Shown in pieces: positions 8,334 through 16,532 of a stretch of 64,000 bases of DNA (its first letter is position 1; every line of letters starts with the position of its first letter). The position numbers and the translations under genes were made by a program. Origin of the DNA: Shewanella corallii. Lineage in GTDB: Bacteria; Pseudomonadota; Gammaproteobacteria; Enterobacterales; Shewanellaceae. The notes beneath the pieces are model-generated. The model saw nothing but the letters and a program-made list of their open reading frames with translations. It made no database searches and was not told where the DNA came from. Location of the stretch: positions 248,001-312,000 of the forward strand of contig NZ_JAKIKT010000007.1 of NCBI RefSeq assembly GCF_023349125.1, given 5' to 3'.

Positions 8334-8792
8334 TTAAACTGCCGACGGCCCATAGCCTTCAAGGCTGACAGCAACAAATTGGCTGACAATCCTGAAATTG
8401 ATGAAGTCGCTCCGGCAGACGATCAATCTGTGTGGGAAGGAGGTGCCATCGTCGCCTTGCCAGCAGCTGTCAGCCTGTTCGATTGATAGCTTGGCACCGC
8501 GTTCGATAAGGCAGTTGTGACTATCAATCTGAATGCTGGGTACACCATCCAATTGCAGCTTTGCAATACCGCTTAGCGTTATCTTTGCGGAGCAGCGACT
8601 GACACCACTGCGCTGCCACCGCTTAGGAAGCGGAGAGGGAAGCGCGGCGAGATCTCCTGAGATGACGACCGAACCGGCATTGATGATCAGTCGCTCTATG
8701 ATGAAACTGTCCAGCGATGGCGCCTGTTTGTAGATACCCATAACAGCTTGAGGGTTGGTGATTAAGTCTGTCCAATTCATCTCAGTTTCCAT
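8334..8792 (-). CDS. hypothetical protein, possibly Imm50-like
   Basis: A 152-residue soluble protein without signal peptide or membrane segment. The N-terminal pattern (NWTDLITNPQAVMGIYKQAPSLDSF) resembles, from memory, small proteins annotated as Imm50-type immunity proteins, followed by alternating beta-strand-like segments. No toxin gene lies next to it, so an immunity role is only a suggestion. ATG at 8792 is used; ATG at 8780 is equally possible. It follows the metzincin-like lipoprotein gene on the same strand, 40 bp downstream. Confidence 0.55.
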   Translation of the reverse strand: METEMNWTDLITNPQAVMGIYKQAPSLDSFIIERLIINAGSVVISGDLAALPSPLPKRWQRSGVSRCSAKITLSGIAKLQLDGVPSIQIDSHNCLIERGAKLSIEQADSCWQGDDGTSFPHRLIVCRSDFINFRIVSQFVAVSLEGYGPSAV

Positions 8793-8831
8793 TTATTTGA
8801 ATGCCTTAGTCTTCAGTGACTTAGTCTACGG

Positions 8832-9455
8832 CTATTTGCAGCCATGGAGCATACCTCTGGCTTCCAGACTGGCGCACAGTGCCGGGCACATGGGCTTGTC
8901 AAACTGACGTGTCTTTAGGTTTTGCCTGTGAATCAAAATCGCTTCAGCCAGATCGCCACTAATGTAAGTAAAATCGCATTGGTTAGTTGTACGATCCTGA
9001 GAGGGATGAGTCAGGCAAAAAGAGTGTCCTCTTTCATGCACCAGAGTATTGGCTATCTTGAGTTTGTCACGGTCCAGCTTCCATTTATTCAGTTTGGTGG
9101 AGTTGCCACAGGCGTTGGTTACCGCCGTGGTTGAGGACCAGGGATTCCACTTTCGCCACAGAAATACATCATTTTGAGAATAGGGGCCACGAGTGGAAAA
9201 CTGCTCCAGTGCCCAGGCAAGGTTTGAGGGGTACTGGTTTAAATCTTCCTTTACCGAACCTGTTCGATTGTCATCCCAGTTGATGGCGCCATTGGATTCC
9301 AATTCGGTCAGAATTTCAGTGAATAGTGGGTCGTTTACCACCTCAGTCTGCAGGACAATGGCATCCTGTACTTTGGGATATTCGTCTGTCACCTGAGTGG
9401 CGGAGCAGCCTGTTATCAAGGCTATGCAGATTAAAAGGCAGAGGTATTTACTCAT
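8832..9455 (-). CDS. lipoprotein with metzincin-like zinc protease motif
   Basis: A 207-residue predicted lipoprotein: signal peptide with lipobox ITGC (Cys17), then a compact domain. At residues 140-150 it reads HERGHSFCLTH. This fits HExxH plus a third His at the metzincin spacing, but with Cys where metzincins have Gly. A zinc endopeptidase anchored to a membrane is the best guess. Several Cys in the C-terminal 60 residues could form disulfides in the periplasm. No closer family was recognised. Confidence 0.7.
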   Translation of the reverse strand: MSKYLCLLICIALITGCSATQVTDEYPKVQDAIVLQTEVVNDPLFTEILTELESNGAINWDDNRTGSVKEDLNQYPSNLAWALEQFSTRGPYSQNDVFLWRKWNPWSSTTAVTNACGNSTKLNKWKLDRDKLKIANTLVHERGHSFCLTHPSQDRTTNQCDFTYISGDLAEAILIHRQNLKTRQFDKPMCPALCASLEARGMLHGCK

Positions 9456-9789
9456 GGCGACTCCCTGTTTCCCGTATTAAGTCAGCGACTTCTGGTTGGC
9501 ACAATCAGCTTGTGATTATGTTGAAGGCTTACACTAACTGCTGGGCGGCTCATTTGTCTGTTACTCATTTTTACTAACTTTTGCAAAATGACCAAAGGGT
9601 TACCCTGGCACCCTGAGTGTGAGCGCCAGCTATGACTCATTCAGCAAGAGCGGCAGCTATTTTCATAGCATTTTGCAAATAAGGCAGAATAGTATCCATT
9701 TCAAGCTATTGAAATAGAATGACTTAGCTCTTTGGCACAGATGCTGCTGGCCAGTTAACTATCTTGTTTTCATCTAAGGGTGAACAACT
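9456..9789. other. intergenic region upstream of the LruC-domain gene
   Basis: About 330 bp between divergent genes with no convincing coding region. It contains two copies of a near-palindrome, TTTTGCAAAA at 9579-9588 and TTTTGCAAA at 9671-9679, which could be operator half-sites. Promoters for both flanking genes must lie here but no strong -10/-35 pair was found. Confidence 0.4.
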
Positions 9790-11442
9790 ATGGATAGCTC
9801 ACTAAAGCTGCTGACTTTGACTTTCTTGTCTTCGATATCACTGTCTTCACTGGCGGCGGACGCCACCCTGACTACCCACTCCGGGCCTATCGCTATTGAC
9901 TGGATCAGTGACAGGTACGCGGGCTATGACAGGGTTGGTGATCCCCTTAATGTCACCAATATCAACAGCGAACTACCGACGACCTTTCTGACCGATATCT
10001 ACAGCAGGATCCCTGATGGCAGGCGGGTTAATCCTGACTATATTGACGGCACTTCCCGCAGCAACCTGGTGATAGATGATGATTTTTCCGGACAGGTTAC
10101 TGTGAGTGCCACTTTCCTGAATGAAGGGGCGTTTTTCAGAAATACCTTTGGCTATTTTCTTTATGATCCAGATTCTCCTCCTCAGACATTTATGGATATT
10201 GCCGAACATAAGATTATTTTTCCCAACGCGTCCAAGCCCCCAGCAGGAGGCCTGGTTCAGGGCGACTCTGTGCCATTGGATGTGGAGTTGGTTGCGGGTC
10301 AGGCAATGGGTTTCTTTGTCATTCCCAACGGCTGGGGGTTCAGCAGTAGCTACGCTGAGCTGGAGAGTTCCGGATACTGGAACCAACCCTTTTACAGCTT
10401 GCCCCACCTTAACCCTGAACCAGAGGGAGAGAAGCAACATAATGTGGTCTTCTATGATACCCAGAGTGAGTTGTTGGTGATCGGCTTTGAAGATGTACAT
10501 CGTCGTCAGGGTGATAATGATTTCAATGACTTAATTTTTTCTCTAACCGTCACCCCTATATATGCTTTAGAGGGAATTGACGCTGGTGGCAGTGTTGAGG
10601 GGGAAGGTTATAACCTGCTGAATGACACACCAGAACCCGCTGGCTCCACCTCATATTATCCGTCACGAACCGGCTATGGCACTCTCATGTACGAAGATAT
10701 GTGGCCAATTATGGGTGACTATGATTTCAATGATCTGGTCGTGAAGTACCGTTACACCATAGACAAAAATTATCTTGGCGCTGTGGAGTCTCTGGAAATG
10801 ACTTATCAGATCCAGGCCATAGGTGCTGATTACCACAATGGCTTCGCCTTGCACTTGCCTAATGTTCTGAAGAGTAACATCCAATCTGCAAGCATCACCT
10901 ACGGGCAGGAGAGTGTCACCCTGACGCCTGAAGCTGATGCGGGTGAAGTGGTGTTTATCCTGTCTGCCGATGTATGGGCTGATATTTCTAGCCAATGCGG
11001 CATGTTCCGAACTGTTAAAGACTGTAACGAAACCATGGGGCAGGAATATGTGTTTGCGGTGGAGTTTACTGAAGCCGTCAGTGAATCCAGTTTGGGCTTG
11101 CCTCCCTATGATCCTTTCATCTTCGCCACTGTGGGTAAATACCATGGCAATTTTTCAGGCCGTCAGTGGGAGGTACATCTGAAAGAGTTCTCAGGAACCA
11201 GTTTGTTTAACGTTGGCTGGATGGGACTGCACGATGACAACAGCAATGCCATTAACAGCTTTGTTAACGACAACAATATGCCCTGGGCAATGAACCTGGC
11301 GGATGGCTTCGCTCACCCGGTCGAACGTGTAGATATCCAACAGGCTTACCCCGACTTTAGAACCTGGGTACTCTCCAGTGGTGGAGAGAAAACCGACTGG
11401 TACGAACGTCGGAAAGCTGTGCTTGAAAAAATCTTCGATTAA
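9790..11442 (+). CDS. secreted LruC-domain protein with DUF4114-like segment
   Basis: A 550-residue exported protein of unknown function. A signal peptide (about residues 1-22, ending SSLAADA) is followed by a beta-rich region. Two Asp/Asn-rich calcium-binding-like loops follow: GDNDFNDLIFSLTV at about 241-254 (DUF4114 style) and MGDYDFNDLVVKYRY at about 308-322 (the signature opening the LruC domain, which runs to about 520). Such proteins are common in Bacteroidetes, Vibrio and Shewanella and are found extracellularly. A small lipoprotein gene follows after 15 bp and is probably its partner. Confidence 0.85.
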   Translation: MDSSLKLLTLTFLSSISLSSLAADATLTTHSGPIAIDWISDRYAGYDRVGDPLNVTNINSELPTTFLTDIYSRIPDGRRVNPDYIDGTSRSNLVIDDDFSGQVTVSATFLNEGAFFRNTFGYFLYDPDSPPQTFMDIAEHKIIFPNASKPPAGGLVQGDSVPLDVELVAGQAMGFFVIPNGWGFSSSYAELESSGYWNQPFYSLPHLNPEPEGEKQHNVVFYDTQSELLVIGFEDVHRRQGDNDFNDLIFSLTVTPIYALEGIDAGGSVEGEGYNLLNDTPEPAGSTSYYPSRTGYGTLMYEDMWPIMGDYDFNDLVVKYRYTIDKNYLGAVESLEMTYQIQAIGADYHNGFALHLPNVLKSNIQSASITYGQESVTLTPEADAGEVVFILSADVWADISSQCGMFRTVKDCNETMGQEYVFAVEFTEAVSESSLGLPPYDPFIFATVGKYHGNFSGRQWEVHLKEFSGTSLFNVGWMGLHDDNSNAINSFVNDNNMPWAMNLADGFAHPVERVDIQQAYPDFRTWVLSSGGEKTDWYERRKAVLEKIFD

Positions 11443-11457
11443 TCTTGGAGGCTCAAC

Positions 11458-11940
11458 ATGAAGAATGTCACTTTACAGTTTGCAGGTCTCCTCTGGTTGC
11501 TGCTTGCCATGGGATGTGGCGGAGGAGGCGATGAGGGCGGCGGTACCACAGTACCTTTAGATACCAGTGTCCCCGCAGATACTGCGCCAACAGAAACCGA
11601 CACAGATCTCAGTGCCAATCTGGTTGTGAGTGAGACATTTGACTTCAGAATAGACAGAAGTCTACAGGTGTATTTGTCAGACACTCCACCGGGACCGGGT
11701 GTGGTCAATATCTATTACGCCACGGGATATTATGACGAGGTGACGCAAACTCATTATCCGGATCACACCGCATTGGTGGCAAGTTGGCGCCCCTCGATGG
11801 AGCAGGGCTTTAATGTGAATGTGAACAGCAACTGGCAGGGACTCTTGTTTGAGTGGGTGCCTGAAACCGCAGAGGGGCGGGAGCATTACCTCTACTTTCC
11901 GGACAGTGAATTGGGGGCAGAGCTCTATATCTCTTTGTAA
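11458..11940 (+). CDS. hypothetical lipoprotein paired with the LruC-domain protein
   Basis: A 160-residue predicted lipoprotein: signal peptide with lipobox LAMGC, then a flexible Gly/Asp/Thr-rich linker (residues 19-55). The roughly 100-residue domain that follows includes ADLVVSETFDF-like and DRSLQVYLSDTPPGPG segments, suggesting an immunoglobulin-like beta sandwich. GGAGG lies upstream of the ATG. Its position directly behind the LruC gene suggests co-expression. No family was recognised. Confidence 0.75.
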   Translation: MKNVTLQFAGLLWLLLAMGCGGGGDEGGGTTVPLDTSVPADTAPTETDTDLSANLVVSETFDFRIDRSLQVYLSDTPPGPGVVNIYYATGYYDEVTQTHYPDHTALVASWRPSMEQGFNVNVNSNWQGLLFEWVPETAEGREHYLYFPDSELGAELYISL

Positions 11941-11948
11941 GACAAATC

Positions 11949-11972
11949 AGGCCATTATGGTGATGGCCTTTG
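11949..11972 (+). terminator. terminator after the LruC-lipoprotein pair
   Basis: AGGCCAT / ATGGCCT, 7-bp stem with a 7-base loop, followed by TT; weak T tail. Confidence 0.6.
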
Positions 11973-12000
11973 ATTGGGCGCTAACGCTCATGAACAGAGC

Positions 12001-13173
12001 TCAGTTGGAGTCCTGAATCACCATATCCCAGAATTTGGCGGAGAGTTTGTTGATCTCGTTGGCTTCGGCATTCATCAACATGGCAAAACCTATATCCAGA
12101 GTGGGGGCGTAGGCAACATCGGCCCGGAACCCTGATACCCAGCCTGAATGGTATACCAGAGGAATACCGTCAAACTGGTAGATACGCCAGCCATAACCAT
12201 AGTGAGCATCAAGCAGGTGTCCACGCCAGTAAAGGCGGCGCAGATCTTTTGCCGTTCTGACTCTGGGTTCCGTGACTTCTGTCAGCAACTCCTGCGACAA
12301 CACGTCCGGTGCATAGCCCAGATTAGCGGTCAGCCACTTGGCCATATCTGAGATACTGGCATTCACACCGGCCGCAGGCTCAACCTTGTAATAATCTGGT
12401 TCCACTTTCACAGTGCGCCACACATAGCGGCGAATATCCCTGCCATTACTGTCCTTCTTGCCTGTTTTGCTGGCCTTAATCAGTACATGGGGCTTGGCAG
12501 TGTTGGGGTTGTCTTTGTATACGTCGATACCAACGGAGGCATTGGTCATGCCCAATGGCTGAAAAATCCGGCTTTCCAGCAGCTTAGCGTAGGACAGGGG
12601 CTGAACCTGTTCAATGGCAGGTTGCACCATAGAGTAGGCGATATTCTGGTAGCCGTAGCAGTTGTCGGGCTCACAAATGGGTGTGACCCGGTCAAACTGG
12701 CTGATGATTTTCTCCATACTCCAGTTCTCATGGAGCAGATTGTCGTAGGCGTTGGGCATCAAACCCGCAGAGTGACTCAGCAGATTATGGAGTTGAATCT
12801 TGTCTGCGGCGCCGGGTTTGGCCAGCTCAAACTGAGGAACATACTTGGTGACAGGGTCGGTCAGACTCAGCTGACCCTCCTGAGCCATCATGGTGGTCAA
12901 GGTGGCGGCGAATGGTTTGGACACGGAAGCCAGACGAAACACAGTATCTTTATCGACTTTCTTCTTCTTGCTGGTATCCAGATGACCAAAGGTTTCCAGT
13001 GCAATCACTTCTTCGCCTTTGACTATGGTGTAGGCGATACCGGGAATGCTCTTGTTGTTCAATTCACGCTTAACCAGGCTTGAGTACGCTTTGTTGAGTG
13101 ACTGCAGATCTTCTGCGACAGCAGCCACAGGGGCAAGAAGACAGGAGGAAAGCGCAAAGAAGGCAAGACGCAT
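12001..13173 (-). CDS. beta-lactamase-family serine hydrolase
   Basis: Periplasmic serine hydrolase of the class C beta-lactamase/esterase/DD-peptidase fold (Beta-lactamase PF00144). The signal peptide MRLAFFALSSCLLAPVAAVAED places the start at 13173; the longer frame to 13215 adds no sensible sequence. The catalytic motifs are SVSK (83-86), YQN (175-177) and a C-terminal HSG (in YHSGWVSG). True AmpC enzymes have KTG at the last position; HSG points to an esterase or peptidase rather than a resistance enzyme. It stands alone, convergent with the LruC operon. Confidence 0.88.
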   Translation of the reverse strand: MRLAFFALSSCLLAPVAAVAEDLQSLNKAYSSLVKRELNNKSIPGIAYTIVKGEEVIALETFGHLDTSKKKKVDKDTVFRLASVSKPFAATLTTMMAQEGQLSLTDPVTKYVPQFELAKPGAADKIQLHNLLSHSAGLMPNAYDNLLHENWSMEKIISQFDRVTPICEPDNCYGYQNIAYSMVQPAIEQVQPLSYAKLLESRIFQPLGMTNASVGIDVYKDNPNTAKPHVLIKASKTGKKDSNGRDIRRYVWRTVKVEPDYYKVEPAAGVNASISDMAKWLTANLGYAPDVLSQELLTEVTEPRVRTAKDLRRLYWRGHLLDAHYGYGWRIYQFDGIPLVYHSGWVSGFRADVAYAPTLDIGFAMLMNAEANEINKLSAKFWDMVIQDSN

Positions 13174-13434
13174 GAAAATAAAATACCTGGATTTTAAAAC
13201 CGCTGATGATGCCAAATTACAGCAAACTTTGAAAGTTATTGAACTCCAAGTATAAAAACAGGGTTTTCTGATGTAACCGGGATCTCATTTCTGCTGTGCT
13301 TAGTCCAAATTCAAACCGCTAAAGCCCCTGGGCCATTTCACCAAAGCAATCATTTGTGCTGCTCAGGGTTTTGTAAATCCTGAGTGACATTTGTACTGCC
13401 GAATTTGCTGCTCATTAGACCAATTAACACTTGC

Positions 13435-13450
13435 TTTACGTTCGCGTAAA
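13435..13450 (+). promoter_or_regulatory. LiuR-like palindrome upstream of the branched-chain acyl-CoA operon
   Basis: TTTACGTTCGCGTAAA has perfect 6-bp arms (TTTACG/CGTAAA) around a 4-base centre. From memory this fits the site of LiuR, a MerR-family regulator of branched-chain amino acid degradation in Shewanella and relatives. A TAATAT element (13462-13467) sits about 20 bp beyond TTACGT, the long spacing typical of MerR-type promoters. The regulator itself is not in the window. Confidence 0.6.
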
Positions 13451-13530
13451 CGTCACAGTGCTAATATTTGAACAACCGAGGGCTTTCTGCGCCTCACGCA
13501 GAGGGTCTGGTCAAACAGACTGGAGTGGTT

Positions 13531-14715
13531 ATGAGCACTGAAACGGATATTGTCATTGTCGCAGCCAAGCGCACCCCTATGGGTGGTTTTCAGGGGAGTT
13601 TATCCTCTGTGCCTTCACCTCAGCTGGCCGCAACGGCTATTAAAGGCATGATGCAGGACGCTGGTATAGCGGGTGAGCAGGTGGATGAAGTGCTGATGGG
13701 CTGTGTGCTGCCAGCAGGCCTCAAGCAGGCGCCTGCACGTCAGGCGACACTGGGCGCCGATCTGCCTTTGTCTGTCGGTGCGACCACAGTCAATAAGGTG
13801 TGCGGTTCCGGCATGAAGACAGTAATGATGGCCCATGACCTGATTAAAGCCGGTAGTGCCAATCTGGTGATTGCCGGTGGTATGGAGAGCATGAGTCAGG
13901 CGCCATATCTGCTGGACAAAGCCCGTGACGGCATGCGTATGGGCCATGGCAAGGTGCTGGATCATATGTTCCTCGACGGTCTGGAAGATGCCTACACCGG
14001 CGGTGCTATGGGTACCTTCGCGCAAAAGACAGCTGATGACTTTGACCTCACCCGTGAGCAGATGGATGCCTTTGCACTCTCCTCGCTGGAAAAAGCCAAC
14101 GCAGCCATCGCCTCCGGCGCGTTTAACAATGAAATCGTGCCTGTGACCATCTCCTCCCGTAAAGGTGATGTGACTGTGGCTATCGATGAGCAGCCGGGTA
14201 ATGCCCGTCCTGATAAGATCCCTGCGCTGCGTCCGGCGTTCGCCAAAGATGGCACCATTACTGCTGCCAACTCTTCTTCTATCTCCGACGGTGCCGCCGT
14301 ATTGATGGTCACCAGCCGCGCCAAAGCCAAAGAGCTGGGACTGGATGTGCTGGCGGTGATCCGTGGTCAGACAACTCACTCTCAGGAGCCTGCGGCCTTT
14401 ACCACAGCCCCTGTTGGTGCCATGAACAAGCTGTTTGCGAAAACAGGTTGGAGCAAGGATGAGGTGGATCTGTATGAGATCAACGAAGCCTTTGCCATGG
14501 TGACTATGCTGGCTATCTCTGAGCTGGGACTGGATGCGGCCAAAGTGAATGTGCACGGTGGTGCCTGCGCTCTGGGTCACCCAATTGGCTGCTCAGGCAC
14601 CCGCATTCTGGTTACTCTGATCCACGCCCTGCGTAATCAGGGGCTGAAGCGCGGTGTCGCCAGCCTGTGTATCGGCGGCGGTGAAGCCACGGCTATGGCC
14701 ATTGAAATCGAGTAA
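13531..14715 (+). CDS. acetyl-CoA C-acyltransferase (thiolase)
   Basis: Thiolytic cleavage of 3-ketoacyl-CoA, here most likely 2-methylacetoacetyl-CoA, the last step of isoleucine degradation. The 394-residue protein has the thiolase residues: Cys91 in NKVCGSGMK, His in GHPIGCSG, and the final Cys in LCIGGGEA. ATG at 13531 follows TGGAG and starts the conserved MSTETDIVIVAAKRTP; 21 codons upstream are open but not conserved. It is the first gene of a seven-gene operon, preceded by a LiuR-like palindrome. In Shewanella it corresponds to ivdA/atoB. Confidence 0.92.
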   Translation: MSTETDIVIVAAKRTPMGGFQGSLSSVPSPQLAATAIKGMMQDAGIAGEQVDEVLMGCVLPAGLKQAPARQATLGADLPLSVGATTVNKVCGSGMKTVMMAHDLIKAGSANLVIAGGMESMSQAPYLLDKARDGMRMGHGKVLDHMFLDGLEDAYTGGAMGTFAQKTADDFDLTREQMDAFALSSLEKANAAIASGAFNNEIVPVTISSRKGDVTVAIDEQPGNARPDKIPALRPAFAKDGTITAANSSSISDGAAVLMVTSRAKAKELGLDVLAVIRGQTTHSQEPAAFTTAPVGAMNKLFAKTGWSKDEVDLYEINEAFAMVTMLAISELGLDAAKVNVHGGACALGHPIGCSGTRILVTLIHALRNQGLKRGVASLCIGGGEATAMAIEIE

Positions 14716-14721
14716 TCCCCT

Positions 14722-14762
14722 GGCTGCACACTTTCTTGTTCCCGTAACACGGGTGTGCAGCC
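14722..14762 (+). terminator. large intercistronic hairpin between thiolase and mmsA
   Basis: GGCTGCACAC / GTGTGCAGCC form a 10-bp perfect stem. An inner CCCG..CGGG hairpin lies inside, and ATTTTC follows. It may be a partial terminator or an RNA stabiliser within the operon. Confidence 0.6.
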
Positions 14763-14887
14763 ATTTTCATCAAAGCGTTATAAAAAATTCAACACCGGTG
14801 AGCTGACAGACGTAACAATTAAAAACAGGCGTACAGAGTAATTATCTATTGCTCTGGGCTCAGCGGGATAATCAACAGGACTTGAAG

Positions 14888-16381
14888 ATGACCACGCAAA
14901 TCAAACATTACATCGACGGTGAATTCACAACAGGCTCTGGAGATCGCCTGATCACAGTGACCAACCCTGCCAATAACCTGCCCATTGCCGAAATCAAATG
15001 TGCCACTGACGAGGAAGTCCTGGGCGCCATTGCCAGTGCCAAGTCTGCTTTCCAGACCTGGAAAGAGACGCCGGTTTCTGAGCGTGCCCGTGTGATGTTG
15101 CGTTATCAGCACCTGCTGAAAGAACACCATGATGAGCTGGCCACCATTCTGGCCAAAGAAACCGGTAAGACCTTTGAAGATGCCAAAGGCGATGTATGGC
15201 GTGGTATTGAAGTGGCTGAGCACGCCTGCAGCATCGCTTCTTTGCTGATGGGTGAAACCGTTGAAAACGTGGCCCGCAAAATTGACACCTACAGCTACAC
15301 CCAACCCCTGGGTGTATGTGCCGGTATTACTCCCTTTAACTTCCCGGCGATGATCCCGCTGTGGATGTTCCCGCTGGCAATTGCCTGTGGTAACACCTTT
15401 GTACTTAAGCCTTCAGAGCAAGATCCTATGACGCCGCTGCGTCTGGCTGAACTGTTTGAACAGGCTGGCGCAGCAAAAGGTGTGCTGCAGCTGGTGCATG
15501 GTGACAAGAGCGCCGTGGACATTCTGCTGACCCATGAAGATATCAAGGCGATCTCCTTCGTTGGTTCTGTGGGTGTTGGCCAGTATGTGTACAAGACAGG
15601 TACTGATCACCTTAAGCGGGTTCAGGCCTTTGCCGGAGCCAAGAACCACAGTGTGATTATGCCGGATGCCAACAAAGAGCAGGTGCTCAACAACCTGGTG
15701 GGCGCTTCTGTGGGCGCAGCCGGTCAGCGCTGTATGGCGATCTCTGTGGCGGTATTTGTTGGTGAAGCCAAAGAGTGGATCCCTGAACTGAAAGAGCGCC
15801 TGGCCAAAGTCCGTCCGGGTCTATGGGATGATGCAGAGGCCGGTTATGGCCCGCTGATCAGCCCTCAGGCCAAAGAACGTGTTCTCAGCCTTATCGCCAA
15901 GGGTAAGGAAGAAGGCGCCGAGTGTCTGCTCGATGGCTCTGAGTTCACTCTGGAAGGTTATGAGTCGGGTAACTGGGTTGGCCCAACCATGTTCACCAAA
16001 GTGACCCCTGAAATGACCATCTACAAGGAAGAGATCTTTGGCCCGGTACTTTGCTGTGTTGAGTCTGACTCACTGGAAGATGCCATTGAGCTGGTAAATG
16101 CCAGCCCTTACGGTAACGGTACCTCTATCTTTACCGCCAGTGGCGCCGCTGCCCGGAAGTATCAGCACGAGATTGAAGTGGGTCAGGTGGGTATCAATGT
16201 GCCTATCCCTGTGCCGCTGCCTTTCTTCTCTTTCACAGGTTGGAAGGGCAGTTTCTATGGCGATCAGCACGCCTACGGCAAGCAAGCGGTGCGTTTCTTT
16301 ACCGAAACCAAGACGATTACCGCCCGTTGGTTTGAGGACGATATTCCGTCCGGTCCCAACATGACCATTGCCCTCAAGTAA
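14888..16381 (+). CDS. mmsA: methylmalonate-semialdehyde dehydrogenase (CoA-acylating)
   Basis: Converts methylmalonate semialdehyde plus CoA and NAD to propionyl-CoA, the end of valine degradation. The 497-residue aldehyde dehydrogenase has the MmsA-type catalytic Cys282 in AAGQRCMAISV (not the GQxC of ordinary ALDHs). ITPFNFPAMIPLWMFP is at 147-162 and the characteristic end FFTETKTITARWFEDD follows. The start MTTQIKHYIDGEF is the family N-terminus. It lies 172 bp after the thiolase, behind a large hairpin, so some independent expression is possible. Confidence 0.95.
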   Translation: MTTQIKHYIDGEFTTGSGDRLITVTNPANNLPIAEIKCATDEEVLGAIASAKSAFQTWKETPVSERARVMLRYQHLLKEHHDELATILAKETGKTFEDAKGDVWRGIEVAEHACSIASLLMGETVENVARKIDTYSYTQPLGVCAGITPFNFPAMIPLWMFPLAIACGNTFVLKPSEQDPMTPLRLAELFEQAGAAKGVLQLVHGDKSAVDILLTHEDIKAISFVGSVGVGQYVYKTGTDHLKRVQAFAGAKNHSVIMPDANKEQVLNNLVGASVGAAGQRCMAISVAVFVGEAKEWIPELKERLAKVRPGLWDDAEAGYGPLISPQAKERVLSLIAKGKEEGAECLLDGSEFTLEGYESGNWVGPTMFTKVTPEMTIYKEEIFGPVLCCVESDSLEDAIELVNASPYGNGTSIFTASGAAARKYQHEIEVGQVGINVPIPVPLPFFSFTGWKGSFYGDQHAYGKQAVRFFTETKTITARWFEDDIPSGPNMTIALK

Positions 16382-16389
16382 TAGACAGT

Positions 16390-16451
16390 ACAGATGCCGC
16401 CCCTGCGGCATCTGTTGGTTACAAGGCCTGACTATCTGGCCTTGTAACCAA
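16390..16451 (+). repeat. two adjacent long perfect hairpins between mmsA and the acyl-CoA dehydrogenase gene
   Basis: Hairpin 1: ACAGATGCCGC / GCGGCATCTGT (11 bp, loop CCCT). Hairpin 2: TTGGTTACAAGGCC / GGCCTTGTAACCAA (14 bp, 9-base loop). They share base 16415. Neither has a strong T tail, so they look like RNA-processing or stability elements rather than simple terminators. Confidence 0.75.
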
Positions 16452-16532
16452 CACCAACTATGACAATAAGAGCCCGGCCCCTTGATTGATGAGTGAGTCG
16501 GGTCAAAGAACACAAGTGACAGGAGTTGTCAG

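Noticed and set aside
9598..9700. Short coding-like stretch (frame reading GYPGTLSVSASYDSF) upstream of the LruC gene
   Set aside because: No start codon or ribosome site and too short to identify; could be a relic but cannot be supported.
13615..14580. 321-codon open frame on the - strand opposite the thiolase gene
   Set aside because: Exact shadow of a well-conserved thiolase on the + strand; His- and Thr-rich antisense composition and no ribosome site.
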